Shown here: piece by piece, positions 10,680 to 19,362 of the stretch
How positions within the stretch are numbered: the stretch's first letter is position 1
Layout: the number at the start of each line of letters is the position of its first letter
Assembly (NCBI GenBank): GCA_017387505.1
Contig: JAFOFB010000004.1
Location: forward strand, 1-62,728
Length of the DNA: 62,728 nucleotides
Origin: Methanocorpusculum sp.
GTDB lineage: Archaea; Halobacteriota; Methanomicrobia; Methanomicrobiales; Methanocorpusculaceae
Direction: 5' to 3'
Program-made: the position numbers and the translations under genes
The notes under the pieces: generated by a model
Databases searched by the model: none
What the model saw: only the letters and a program-made list of their open reading frames with translations
Told to the model about the DNA's origin: nothing

Positions 10680-12206
10680 ATGGAGTCAATTCTCGTTCTC
10701 GATTTCGGCGGCCAGTACAATCAGTTAATTGCCCGTCGCGTCCGCGAAGCAAATGTCTTCTGCGAAGTAAAGCCGTGTACCGTATCTCTTGATGAGATTA
10801 AGGCAGGAAACTACTCCGGTATTATCTTTACCGGCGGTCCTGCAAGTGTTTATGCTGAAAATGCTCCGCGTGTAGATGCAGGTGTCTTTGAACTCGGTAT
10901 TCCGGTTCTTGGAATCTGTTACGGAGCTCAGCTCACTGCTTACACTCTTGGCGGTACTGTTACCTCTGCAGATACCAGAGAGTACGGCAGAACCGAGATT
11001 TCTGTCAAGCCGTCCATGATTTTCGAAGGTGTTCCGGAAAACACTACCTGCTGGATGAGCCACACCGACAGAATCACTGAAGTTCCGGCAGGATTCTCCA
11101 TCATTGCAGAAAGCCCGGTATGTCCTGTTGCCGCAATGCACAACCCTGAGCGCGGAATCTACTGTGTTCAGTTCCACCCGGAGGTTATGCACACTCCGGA
11201 AGGAACAAAGATGATTTCCAACTTCCTCTATAATGTGTGCGGATGTAAAGGCGAGTGGAAGATGTCTTCCTTCGTAAACGATACCATTGAAGAGCTTAAG
11301 GAAAAGATTGGCGACAAGAAGGTTCTCTGTGCATTATCCGGAGGAGTTGATTCTTCTGTTGCCGCCGTACTTGTCCACAAGGCAGTTGGAAAACAGCTTA
11401 CCTGTATCTTTGTCGACCACGGTCTTTTAAGAAAGAACGAGGGTGATGAGGTCGAGGAAGTTTTCAGAAAGCAGTTCGATATCAATTTAATTCGTGTCGA
11501 TGCTGAAGAGCGTTTCCTCTCTAAACTCGCAGGCGTTACCGATCCGGAGCGTAAGAGAAAGATTATCGGTGAAGAGTTCATCCGCGTCTTCGAAGAAGAG
11601 GCAAAGAAGATTGGCGCAGTCGATTTCCTTGTTCAGGGAACTATTTATCCTGATGTAATCGAGTCCGGACCTGGAAATGCCGCTGTCATCAAGAGTCACC
11701 ACAATGTCGGAGGTCTTCCGGACCACGTTGACTTTAAGGAGCTTGTTGAGCCGCTTAGAATTCTGTTCAAGGATGAAGTCAGAAGGGCAGGAACTGAACT
11801 TGGTATTCCTGACTATCTTGTCTGGCGCCAGCCGTTCCCGGGACCGGGACTTGCTATCCGTGTGATTGGCGACTTAACCAAGGAGAAGCTCGACATTCTC
11901 CGCGATGCTGATGCAATTTTCCGTGAGGAGGTCGCAAACGCAGGTCTTGACCGTGCAATCAACCAGTACTTCGCAGCCTTAACCAACATGAGAAGTGTTG
12001 GTGTCATGGGTGATGAGAGAACCTACGATTACGCAGTTGCTCTGCGTGCTGTTGAGACTACTGACTTCATGACTGCAGACTGGGCACAGATTCCGTTCCC
12101 GGTCTTAGAGAAGATTTCAAGCCGTATTATCAATGAGGTCAAACACGTCAACCGTGTTCTCTATGATATCACAAGCAAGCCGCCGGCAACTATTGAGTAT
12201 GAGTGA
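10680..12206 (+). CDS. guaA: GMP synthase (glutamine-hydrolysing), fused form
   Basis: This enzyme aminates XMP to GMP. The 508-residue protein contains both halves in one chain: an N-terminal class I glutaminase with GICYGAQL (Cys about 80) and HPEV, and an ATP pyrophosphatase domain with LSGGVDSS near residue 220, plus the C-terminal XMP-binding dimerisation part ending in KPPATIEYE. Many archaea encode these halves as two genes, so the fused form is noteworthy and resembles the bacterial arrangement. The frame is open 36 codons further upstream inside pyrG, but the family starts at [16 protein letters not shown], one base after the pyrG stop. Confidence 0.96.
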   Translation: MESILVLDFGGQYNQLIARRVREANVFCEVKPCTVSLDEIKAGNYSGIIFTGGPASVYAENAPRVDAGVFELGIPVLGICYGAQLTAYTLGGTVTSADTREYGRTEISVKPSMIFEGVPENTTCWMSHTDRITEVPAGFSIIAESPVCPVAAMHNPERGIYCVQFHPEVMHTPEGTKMISNFLYNVCGCKGEWKMSSFVNDTIEELKEKIGDKKVLCALSGGVDSSVAAVLVHKAVGKQLTCIFVDHGLLRKNEGDEVEEVFRKQFDINLIRVDAEERFLSKLAGVTDPERKRKIIGEEFIRVFEEEAKKIGAVDFLVQGTIYPDVIESGPGNAAVIKSHHNVGGLPDHVDFKELVEPLRILFKDEVRRAGTELGIPDYLVWRQPFPGPGLAIRVIGDLTKEKLDILRDADAIFREEVANAGLDRAINQYFAALTNMRSVGVMGDERTYDYAVALRAVETTDFMTADWAQIPFPVLEKISSRIINEVKHVNRVLYDITSKPPATIEYE

Positions 12207-12217
12207 GGTGATTGCGG

Positions 12218-12403
12218 GTGCCCGTAATCACTCTTGAGGTCTGCAATATGACTAAGGAACAGAAGGCTGAGACTGCCCGTGTTTTCACGGAGGAGCTCTC
12301 ACGAATTACTGGTCTTCCAAAAGAGGCTATTGTTGTTCTGTTCCATGAGCTTCCCTTTGAGGATGTGGCATCCGGGGGCGTTCTGCTCTCGGATAGAAAA
12401 TAA
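12218..12403 (+). CDS. 4-oxalocrotonate tautomerase-like protein
   Basis: This is a 61-residue member of the tautomerase family, small proteins that use an N-terminal proline as catalytic base. A GTG start at 12218 is chosen because it places Pro directly after the initiator Met (PVITLEV), as the family requires, and has a GAGGTG site 8 bases upstream. An earlier TTG would bury the proline. The segment MTKEQKAETARVFTEEL and the C-terminal half with VVLFHELPFEDVASGG fit the family. It follows guaA by 11 bases and is probably co-transcribed. Its natural substrate is unknown. Confidence 0.8.
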   Translation: MPVITLEVCNMTKEQKAETARVFTEELSRITGLPKEAIVVLFHELPFEDVASGGVLLSDRK

Positions 12404-12404
12404 A

Positions 12405-12431
12405 TCTGAGATTTCCTCAGAACTTTTTTTT
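12405..12431 (+). terminator. hairpin plus T-run terminator
   Basis: TCTGAG (12405-12410) pairs with CTCAGA (12416-12421) around an ATTTC loop, followed by eight T residues at 12424-12431. It ends the pyrG-guaA-tautomerase unit before the convergent hepT gene. Confidence 0.65.
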
Positions 12432-12454
12432 AATGGATTTTAGATTCAGCAGAT

Positions 12455-12787
12455 TTACTCCTGTAAAATAGCTTCAATCTGTTTTTGCAGAATAGGAATA
12501 GTCTCCGTTGCAAGTTCCCAGAGATAGTGAGTATCTATCGAAAAGTAACTGTGAATCAGTTTATCACGAAAACCTGCCATTCCACGCCATGAAATCTCTG
12601 GATGAAGCTCGCGGAACTCCTGCGGAACATGTTTTGCGGCTTCTCCAATAATCTCAAAACTGCGTGACATGGCATTTAAGAAAATTGCATTTTCTGCTAA
12701 TGATTCATATGTGGTCTGCGCAGTTATTTCCTGGATGACTTTTGTCTGTTCCAGAATGTGTGTGAGAAAAATGGATATGTCTTTCAT
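12455..12787 (-). CDS. hepT: HepT-like HEPN toxin (DUF86 family)
   Basis: This 110-residue all-helical protein belongs to the HEPN/DUF86 group of ribonuclease toxins. The diagnostic RX4HXY motif is complete as RDKLIHSY, around residues 83-90. In characterised pairs this motif forms the RNase active site and its Tyr is the residue modified by the cognate MntA. The start codon overlaps the stop of the upstream nucleotidyltransferase gene as ATGA, the normal arrangement of the MntA-HepT (type VII) module. Activity against this cell's RNA is inferred from the family. Confidence 0.85.
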   Translation of the reverse strand: MKDISIFLTHILEQTKVIQEITAQTTYESLAENAIFLNAMSRSFEIIGEAAKHVPQEFRELHPEISWRGMAGFRDKLIHSYFSIDTHYLWELATETIPILQKQIEAILQE

Positions 12788-13107
12788 GCCTTTACCGGTG
12801 TACAGAGAATACTGTCTGATGCGATGAACGGTTTTAACTTCGGGTGAATGCTTCTTTCGGTCAGAAGGTCTACATTTCTTCCGAAGAGTTCATCTAAGAA
12901 ATCGCTCAGATTCAGGAAATTCATATATTTATCATATTCTGGAGAAAACGAAACTGCAAAATCAATGTCGCTTTCTGCAGTATCTTCACCGCGGGCAACC
13001 GAGCCGAATAAACAGATTCTTTCCACGCCGAACCGCTCTTCGAGTTCCGGCATCCGCTCATTAAGCGTCATCAGAACTTCAGATTTGATACTCGTGTACC
13101 CGGACAT
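12784..13107 (-). CDS. mntA: MntA-like nucleotidyltransferase antitoxin
   Basis: This 107-residue minimal nucleotidyltransferase has the family signature [16 protein letters not shown] (about residues 36-51), i.e. GSxARG followed by DxD, and a third conserved Asp in NVDLL near residue 80. Family members neutralise HepT by adding AMP groups to the Tyr of its RX4HXY motif. The gene overlaps hepT by 4 bases and is upstream of it, so antitoxin is made first. The unit faces away from the flavoprotein gene at 13213. It could be a stabilising or a defence module. Confidence 0.85.
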   Translation of the reverse strand: MSGYTSIKSEVLMTLNERMPELEERFGVERICLFGSVARGEDTAESDIDFAVSFSPEYDKYMNFLNLSDFLDELFGRNVDLLTERSIHPKLKPFIASDSILCTPVKA

Positions 13108-13212
13108 GTCGTTATAATCTAATGGGTGCTAAATGATATTAGTGTTTTGGCATGGTGACAGTCAATTCATTTTCCCCAAACTTTTTCCATCTTGCAGTCT
13201 CACTATAATTCT

Positions 13213-13701
13213 ATGTTCCGCCCAATGCGCAGGATAAAACAGCAGCTTACAGAATCCGAAACAATATCCATTCTCGAAAAAGGCACATCAGGCGTTCTTG
13301 CTCTTTTAGGAGACGATGGCTATCCGTATGCTCTTCCCATGAGTTATGCCTTTGACGGCTCTCGTCTTATCTTCCACAGCGCTTTATCCGGACACAAAAT
13401 CGATGCAATACAAAATTCCAATAAAGCCTCGTTCTGTGTTATCGAGAAAGACGAAGTAATCCCGGATGAGTACACCACATATTTTAGAAGTGTTATTGCC
13501 TTTGGAAAAATCAGAATCCTTGACCGTGACGAAGCACGCGAAGCCGCAAAAATCCTTGGAGCAAAATACCGTCCGGGCTTTGCTGATGACCTGTCCGCGA
13601 CAGTTGAGAGAAATCTCGATAAAATGTGTGTCTTTGCCCTCGAAATCGAACACATGACAGGAAAGGAAGCAATTGAACTAGTCCGTGCGAAGAGAGAGTA
13701 A
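13213..13701 (+). CDS. pyridoxamine 5'-phosphate oxidase-like flavin-binding protein (NimA-like)
   Basis: This 162-residue protein has the split-barrel FMN-binding fold of the pyridoxamine-phosphate oxidase-like family, closest in appearance to NimA/5-nitroimidazole reductase-type proteins. Typical elements are MRRIKQQLTESE at the start, GVLALLGDDGYPYALPMSY (about 26-44), the strand FHSALSGHKIDAI and a SFCVIE strand near residue 82. The ATG at 13213 is preferred over one 7 codons upstream because the family begins with MRRxxQ. The next gene starts directly after its stop. Function in an anaerobe is probably flavin-dependent reduction, but the substrate cannot be told. Confidence 0.75.
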   Translation: MFRPMRRIKQQLTESETISILEKGTSGVLALLGDDGYPYALPMSYAFDGSRLIFHSALSGHKIDAIQNSNKASFCVIEKDEVIPDEYTTYFRSVIAFGKIRILDRDEAREAAKILGAKYRPGFADDLSATVERNLDKMCVFALEIEHMTGKEAIELVRAKRE

Positions 13702-14421
13702 ATGGAACTCTCAAATCTTTTCATCCGCGAATTTAAATCCGATTGGGATAAAATCCCTAAACATTCCTTCCTGCATGACATACCAGCTGTTCGCGGGATT
13801 GATGAGTTCGCGTTTGAAAAACCGGTAACCTTCTTTGTCGGCGAAAATGGTTCCGGGAAATCCACACTTATTGAAGCCCTGGCTGTCGCGTACGGCTTTA
13901 ATGCAGAAGGTGGAACACTGAATTATAACTTCAGTACATACGCGGAAAGCCACGAGTTAGCCTCTGCTCTCCGCCTCACAAAAGGAATCCACCGCCCGCA
14001 GGCAGGATACTTTTTCCGTGCGGAAAGTTTCTTTAACGTTGCAACAGCTTCTGAAAAGTACGGGACAAAATATGGTGGAAAACGTCTGCACTCCCAGTCT
14101 CACGGGGAAAGTTTTCTTGCCTTCTTCCAGGAGTTCTCAAACAGACGCGGAATCTACATAATGGACGAACCTGAAGCCGCTTTGTCTCCGCAAAGACAAC
14201 TTACTCTTCTCTTGATAATCACAGAAATGGCAAAGAACGGCTCGCAGTTTATAATCGCAACCCATTCTCCGATTCTCTTAGGGCTTCCGGAGGCTTCCAT
14301 ATTTTCATTTTCTAATGGTGCGGTCTCTCCTGTTTCATACGAAGAGACCGAAAGCTACCAGATAACAAAGATGTTTTTCGAAAACAGAGACAGGCTGTTT
14401 GAAGAGCTGTTTGAGGATTAA
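13702..14421 (+). CDS. ABC-type/SMC-like stand-alone ATPase
   Basis: This 239-residue protein is a cytosolic AAA_21-type ATPase of the ABC superfamily. Walker A is GENGSGKST (about residues 47-55), a degenerate signature SHGES lies near 133, Walker B is IYIMDEPEAAL near 150 and a switch histidine is in ATHSPIL near 190. There is no membrane domain and no nuclease domain. It starts immediately at the base after the stop of the flavin-binding protein, so the two are co-translated, yet no known pathway joins them. It converges with lhr, overlapping it by 4 bases. The biological role is unknown. Confidence 0.75.
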   Translation: MELSNLFIREFKSDWDKIPKHSFLHDIPAVRGIDEFAFEKPVTFFVGENGSGKSTLIEALAVAYGFNAEGGTLNYNFSTYAESHELASALRLTKGIHRPQAGYFFRAESFFNVATASEKYGTKYGGKRLHSQSHGESFLAFFQEFSNRRGIYIMDEPEAALSPQRQLTLLLIITEMAKNGSQFIIATHSPILLGLPEASIFSFSNGAVSPVSYEETESYQITKMFFENRDRLFEELFED

Positions 14422-17126
14422 CCCCAATACTGATGTGTCTGCACAAATCTTCGCTCAGCCTTCAAAATCTCGCGGTAGAAGTTATCTCCCTTCGCAAATG
14501 TAGCTAAGATACGAGCCGCAGAATCAGGCCCTACTCCTCTGCCGGACAAAGCAATCACAGCATCCATACCGCTTGAGAGAACCATGTTTGCATTTTTCAT
14601 CATGCGTTTTTCTGCTTCCTTTTCTTCTGTTGTCAGCGTCTTTTTCTTTAGAGCCAGAAACATTGGCTCTTCATACGGCTTTAGAACAGCAATAAGTCTC
14701 GCACCGCAGACAGGACAGACGGGCTGTTCTGCAACTCTTCCTGTTTTTGTTCTCGACTTCCACTTTCTACAGTGCATACAGGCAAGTACAACATCCTGCT
14801 CAGCGATTCTGTGTTTCACAGATTCGATAATTGCCTGGTCTTCTCCGGGTGGAGTTACCATATCACGCTCTGAGAACAAGCCCTGAGCACCAATTACAGA
14901 AAGGCGGCTTGTTCTCGTCTCCATCTCATGGTTTTTGAGGCGGCGCACAATCTCTTTTGCTCCTTCCACATCCATGTTTGAGAAGAACAGCTCGCGGAAT
15001 GCCTCGCGCTCGACAATCGTTCCGTCGAATAATTCTAAGAGACGGTTCATACTGATTTTCTCGTAGTCCGCATCCGCATCTATTGCCCCGAACTTCTTTG
15101 CCGCCTGAACAAGACGCCATTTGTAAAGAGACGTCTTCTTTAATGCAAGCTGCAGGATTCCTTCAACATGCTCCGGCTCTAAAGTGTGGAAAACCTCTTC
15201 GACATCAGGGGCTGCCAGATGTTTTGGAAGTCTTAGATAAAAGCGGTAGGCATTCGTCTCAATTCCGACAGCCGAACCATAGCGTGCTGAGATTAGAATC
15301 GATAAAACTCTTCCAATCGCCTCATTTACCTTGTGTCCTGCACAGAGATTTACAACAACTCCCTCATCTGCATCCTCTAAGACAATGAGTTTGTCTGTTG
15401 CTGTAATCGAGCGGTTCTTCTTCATCTCATCGAGAGTTTTCTGCGCGAAGGTAACAGAACGCTCGTCAGACCTGTAACTTGCAAAGTCCTGAGTACGCCG
15501 AAGAGCTCCAACTTCCATGGCCACGGTGAATGGGACTGGAATCTGCTCTCCTTCCCAGGATGGAAGTTCTCCTTTAGCATTCTTTGCAGGCTCGACCATT
15601 ACCTTGTTTTCCTCAAGCTCCAATACACGCCAGACCTGACCGCGGGCAACAAAGACAGCTCCAGAACTAATCCAGCTGATAACAAATGATTCGTCAAGAG
15701 TTCCAACAGGTTTTCTTGAGATGACATCGAAGATGACACACTTTTTCTCATCCGCTATCATTGAGAGGTTAAGCGAGAGGTACTTGCGTGCTCTGGCTTT
15801 TGTAATCACCATGCCGTCTTCGGTGCGGATTAAGTAGTGCTTTTCCATCTGGGCTATTACATCGCGTATAAGCTCTCCGGCGTTTTCGAAGCAGTAACAG
15901 CGCTCAAAAATCTTTTCGATATTTTCGATTGAAATTTCGCCGCGTTCAACAGCGAGGGCTGATATCTGGTTCGCGATGACATCAGCCGGATTGATGTGCG
16001 GTCTTACATTTTCCGGGCGGTTTTCGGTTGCTAGGCGGACAACAACCATTGATTCTAAAATATCATCAAACCCGGTGGCTAAAATCATGCCTTTGGATGC
16101 TGCACCTATTCTGTGTCCTGCGCGTCCCGTTCTCTGCATTAAGCGTGCAACTTCACGCGGCGAGTTGAACTGTACGACATGGTCGATTTGACCAATGTCG
16201 ATTCCAAGTTCCATAGAACTCGTACAAATCATTCCGCGTGTTTGCCCGTTTCTGAAACGGTCTTCTGCATCCACTCGAACTTCACGCGATAGAGAGCCGT
16301 GATGCACATCAATGTCTTCGCGGGACACAAGAGCATTGCCAATGGCTTCTGCAACACTTCGTGTGTTTGTGAAAACAAGAGATGATGTGTGGGAGTCGAT
16401 GCACTTCTCGATAAGTTTTACCTGCTCGCCAAACCCTTCTCCTGCGAAGCGGACTGAGAGGTCAAGGGTTTTTGCAACAGGCACAGCAACGACCTGGCAT
16501 GGACGCTTTCCGCAGAGGAACTTTCCGACAAGCTCAGGATTTCCAACGGTTGCTGAGATTCCGATTCTCTGGAAGTCTCCGGCGAGCTCAACAATTCTCT
16601 CCAAAGCAACTGAGAGCTGGCATCCGCGTTTGGATGCGGCAAGTTCGTGGATTTCGTCAACGATAACGTATCGAACGCCTGCGAGGTGTTTTCGAAGCAC
16701 CTTGCCCATGAACATCGCCTGAATACTTTCCGGAGTTGTAATCAGAAGGTCTGGAGGGTTTGTTGCCTGTTTTCGCCGGTCGTTCTGTGTTGTGTCTCCG
16801 TGTCGTACAGAGATTTTAATTCCAAGTTCCTTTCCCCACCACTCAAGGCGGTTCATCATGTCGCGGTTGAGAGAGCGAAGCGGTGTGATGTAGAGTGCGG
16901 TAAAGCCTTTGGGGTGTGCTTTACTGAGCATGTTGTGAAAGACCGGAAGAAGCGCGCTTTCGGTCTTTCCGCTTCCGGTTGGCGCGATTAATATCGCGTT
17001 TCCGCCTTTAATCAGCTCAGGGATGGCCCTAAGCTGAATCTCTGAGAAGTCATCGAAGCCGCGCTTTTCAAGGACGGCCTGGAGTTTTGGATGCAGAGTA
17101 TTCCTTAGTTCTTCTACCGCGTTCAT
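14418..17126 (-). CDS. lhr: Lhr-type DEAD/DEAH helicase
   Basis: This 902-residue superfamily 2 helicase is of the large helicase-related (Lhr core) type, implicated in DNA repair and RNA processing. The Q-motif region FSEIQLRAIP, Walker A APTGSGKTESALLP (about 47-60), DEIH box (about 156) and SATVGNP motif III are present. Motif VI reads QRTGRAGHR near residue 335. The winged-helix and Lhr-specific domains follow, and near the C-terminus CMHC and CPVC pairs form a zinc-binding site. Its start overlaps the end of the phosphoesterase gene upstream, a pairing that recurs in archaea. Confidence 0.93.
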   Translation of the reverse strand: MNAVEELRNTLHPKLQAVLEKRGFDDFSEIQLRAIPELIKGGNAILIAPTGSGKTESALLPVFHNMLSKAHPKGFTALYITPLRSLNRDMMNRLEWWGKELGIKISVRHGDTTQNDRRKQATNPPDLLITTPESIQAMFMGKVLRKHLAGVRYVIVDEIHELAASKRGCQLSVALERIVELAGDFQRIGISATVGNPELVGKFLCGKRPCQVVAVPVAKTLDLSVRFAGEGFGEQVKLIEKCIDSHTSSLVFTNTRSVAEAIGNALVSREDIDVHHGSLSREVRVDAEDRFRNGQTRGMICTSSMELGIDIGQIDHVVQFNSPREVARLMQRTGRAGHRIGAASKGMILATGFDDILESMVVVRLATENRPENVRPHINPADVIANQISALAVERGEISIENIEKIFERCYCFENAGELIRDVIAQMEKHYLIRTEDGMVITKARARKYLSLNLSMIADEKKCVIFDVISRKPVGTLDESFVISWISSGAVFVARGQVWRVLELEENKVMVEPAKNAKGELPSWEGEQIPVPFTVAMEVGALRRTQDFASYRSDERSVTFAQKTLDEMKKNRSITATDKLIVLEDADEGVVVNLCAGHKVNEAIGRVLSILISARYGSAVGIETNAYRFYLRLPKHLAAPDVEEVFHTLEPEHVEGILQLALKKTSLYKWRLVQAAKKFGAIDADADYEKISMNRLLELFDGTIVEREAFRELFFSNMDVEGAKEIVRRLKNHEMETRTSRLSVIGAQGLFSERDMVTPPGEDQAIIESVKHRIAEQDVVLACMHCRKWKSRTKTGRVAEQPVCPVCGARLIAVLKPYEEPMFLALKKKTLTTEEKEAEKRMMKNANMVLSSGMDAVIALSGRGVGPDSAARILATFAKGDNFYREILKAERRFVQTHQYWG

Positions 17127-17881
17127 TTTGCCTCCAGAGGGTCTGGTCTAAGTTCTGTAAACGGGGCTACATATGTTCCGTCCTTCAAAAATACCTCTCC
17201 TGTTTCAGGGCGGATTGCTTTTGCAATCGGAGATACTTTACTTCCCGGAATCAGACGGACGTCCATTCCTCCTGCGAGCTCATAGAATGCAGGAACTAAG
17301 AGCACACGTGTTGGAGATTCTGTCTGGACCTCGGTCCATGCTTTTGTATCAACTTCGGCAAGCAGGTATCCAGGAGTGCCCCTTAGAGCACAGCCCACAT
17401 CATCATACAGGTTTACTACAGGGTGGTGGTGTCCGCAGACGATTAAGTGCCCGAAGAGTGATTCGTCTGGAATCATATGTCCGTGGAAATAACCTGTCCC
17501 GTCAATTACAGCGCCTGAGGCAGGCAGAAGTTCATCCTGCATCAGGTAATGTTCAAGTCCTGTGTCATGATTTCCGGGTGCCAGGCGGAATTCAGTTTCC
17601 CGGCGGATGGTTTTTAGAATCTGCGGCATCTCGGCTTTTTCCTGCCGTGTAACATATGGAATCATGTGCTTTAAGTCGCCTAAGACCACAAGATAATCCG
17701 GGTCACTTTCCTCGATGATTTCCATAAGCCGCTCAAGCCGAAGAGCGCTTCGGCTCTCGAAGTGAAGCCCTTTTCTGTGGAGGTCTGCTTCTACTCCAAA
17801 GTGCGGGTCAGCTATAGCTAAGACTTTTTCACGCCTCTCGATTGCAACGGCAGGACCTGTCGGGTAAAATTCCGGTTCCAT
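17123..17881 (-). CDS. Lhr-associated metallophosphoesterase
   Basis: This 252-residue calcineurin-like phosphoesterase has the ordered metal-ligand motifs ADPHFG (about residue 24), VVLGDLKH (about 65), APGNHD (about 98) and CGHHHP (about 150). It matches the archaeal COG1407 group, usually encoded next to an Lhr helicase. Here it overlaps lhr by 4 bases (ATGA) and follows the OB-fold gene by 1 base, so the three proteins are made together. By analogy it is a nuclease or phosphatase acting on nucleic acid ends together with the helicase. That role is inferred from context. Confidence 0.88.
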   Translation of the reverse strand: MEPEFYPTGPAVAIERREKVLAIADPHFGVEADLHRKGLHFESRSALRLERLMEIIEESDPDYLVVLGDLKHMIPYVTRQEKAEMPQILKTIRRETEFRLAPGNHDTGLEHYLMQDELLPASGAVIDGTGYFHGHMIPDESLFGHLIVCGHHHPVVNLYDDVGCALRGTPGYLLAEVDTKAWTEVQTESPTRVLLVPAFYELAGGMDVRLIPGSKVSPIAKAIRPETGEVFLKDGTYVAPFTELRPDPLEAK

Positions 17882-17882
17882 G

Positions 17883-18584
17883 TCAGGCGAGTTTTATGAA
17901 TTCAGGTTTCGGGGCGTAACATTCGCCTTCTTCCATTAAGCGGGCAATTGTTTCGACTGCCTGCTGTTTTGTCATTCCGCGTTCCTGCATTGCTTCGAGT
18001 ACTTTTTCGCGCTCTGCTCTCTTTCCTTCGTAGAGCGATTCGATAATCGAGAGAACCTCTTCGTCTGATATTGTCTGTTTCTTTTCGGCAGGCTTTGCGG
18101 AGGATACAGCATTGATTAAGTTGGAGCGGAATTCTTCTCTTTCCTCTTCGTCTCCGCGCAACAGACGTTCTGCGGCATCTTTTGCGGTCTCTAAAATCCA
18201 GCTGTTTCTTGCATCACGTGATACTGGTTTTATGACGGTTGCAGATATTTCTGCGGCTGCTGCTTTGCCTGACATTCTGGTTCTGATTGTCCCAAACACG
18301 TAAACAAAGGATGGGATATCAAGTGTCTCTGCTGTTTCAAAGAGTTCGTCTGCTCTAGGGTCAATATTTACAACGCAGATTCCAGTTGGATCACTCATTC
18401 TAAGAGACACTATTTTGTCCCCTGATGAAACCGTTTCGATTAATGTTCCAATATATGCAGTCTCTTTCGAGAATATTCCAAAAGGAGTTCTGCACCGTCC
18501 GTTTGCCCCGTTTACAGGAGATGCTTGGGCCATTTCCCATGCAAAGAGCTGTGATGCCGGGAGAATATTTGCGGACGAGTTCAT
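17883..18584 (-). CDS. RPA-associated OB-fold protein (COG3390-like)
   Basis: This 233-residue protein has an OB-fold half (about residues 35-130, including AYIGTLIETV and DPTGICVVNI) like nucleic-acid-binding subunits of replication protein A, and a helical C-terminal half with an EEEREE acidic patch and a winged-helix-like end (residues ~185-230). It resembles the archaeal RPA-associated family COG3390, whose members partner with the large RPA subunit. Here, however, it sits directly upstream of the phosphoesterase and lhr rather than an rpa gene. This suggests it feeds single-stranded DNA or RNA to that machinery. Family assignment is good; the partner is inferred. Confidence 0.75.
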   Translation of the reverse strand: MNSSANILPASQLFAWEMAQASPVNGANGRCRTPFGIFSKETAYIGTLIETVSSGDKIVSLRMSDPTGICVVNIDPRADELFETAETLDIPSFVYVFGTIRTRMSGKAAAAEISATVIKPVSRDARNSWILETAKDAAERLLRGDEEEREEFRSNLINAVSSAKPAEKKQTISDEEVLSIIESLYEGKRAEREKVLEAMQERGMTKQQAVETIARLMEEGECYAPKPEFIKLA

Positions 18585-18622
18585 GAATAATTATTAGTCA
18601 GAGAATAGTATGAAGTTGATGG

Positions 18623-19312
18623 TTATGAGTAACCTGTTTTAGACAGAGCCTCAAGTGTTCCTTTCAGTGAGCCGTCTCCGACAACCACTGGTTCAACTCC
18701 TCTCTTACGCATTGCTTCTGCTGTAATTTCACCTATTGCAAGCGGCAAAATATCTTTATCCATTTCTATTACTGACGACTTAAACGAGTATGCACTTGTA
18801 AAAAGAACTGCATCACAACCGCTTATATCAAGTATTGTGTTTGTTGGATTCAGGGAATAAATCCGATACTCGTATGCGATTCCTCCTGCGTCCTCGATTG
18901 AGTTAATCAGGTTTGGATTTGGAACTGAAGCTCTTGGAAGAGCCACTGATTTTCCATAAATCCAGTCGCCCAGGTGCGATACATAATCTCTTGAGTAAAA
19001 TGACGGCAAAGTCTCTGCGGCAATTCCGAAACTGTGCAGGACTTCTGCTGTCTTTGGTCCAATTGCTGTTACTCTGCATGTCTTTGCAATATCGCGTGAC
19101 AAAAGCGGAGCACATACTTCTGCAGGGTATGCACTCGTGAAAAATATCGCATCGAACTGCTTGTCGTTTGCTGCGAGTACAAACTGCTGAACAGCATTCG
19201 AATGAAGCTCTGCTGCCAGTGGGGAGATGATTTTTACTTCATGACCGAATTCTGCAAAAAGTCTTTTGTCATCTCCTGACTTTTCGGCAACACGGGTTAG
19301 AGCTATTCGCAT
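18623..19312 (-). CDS. hemD: uroporphyrinogen-III synthase
   Basis: HemD closes hydroxymethylbilane to uroporphyrinogen III, precursor of siroheme, cobalamin and the methanogen nickel cofactor F430. The 229-residue product has the low-conservation but recognisable HemD pattern: N-terminal MRIALTRV, FDAIFFTSAYP near residue 54, AIGPKTAEVL near 82, a second DAVLFTSAYSFKS near 155 and AIGEITAEAMRKRGVEP near 185. The two Rossmann-like lobes are of equal size. It stands between pit and the OB-fold gene without other tetrapyrrole genes, so the rest of the pathway must be elsewhere. Confidence 0.88.
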   Translation of the reverse strand: MRIALTRVAEKSGDDKRLFAEFGHEVKIISPLAAELHSNAVQQFVLAANDKQFDAIFFTSAYPAEVCAPLLSRDIAKTCRVTAIGPKTAEVLHSFGIAAETLPSFYSRDYVSHLGDWIYGKSVALPRASVPNPNLINSIEDAGGIAYEYRIYSLNPTNTILDISGCDAVLFTSAYSFKSSVIEMDKDILPLAIGEITAEAMRKRGVEPVVVGDGSLKGTLEALSKTGYS

Positions 19313-19362
19313 GTATTATGATTCGCGTTTGCAGATTATAAGGGTTCAGAAAAAAAGTGGGT

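Noticed and set aside
12212-12217. TTG start for the tautomerase
   Set aside because: It would place two residues before the catalytic proline, whereas the family needs the proline exposed right after the initiator.
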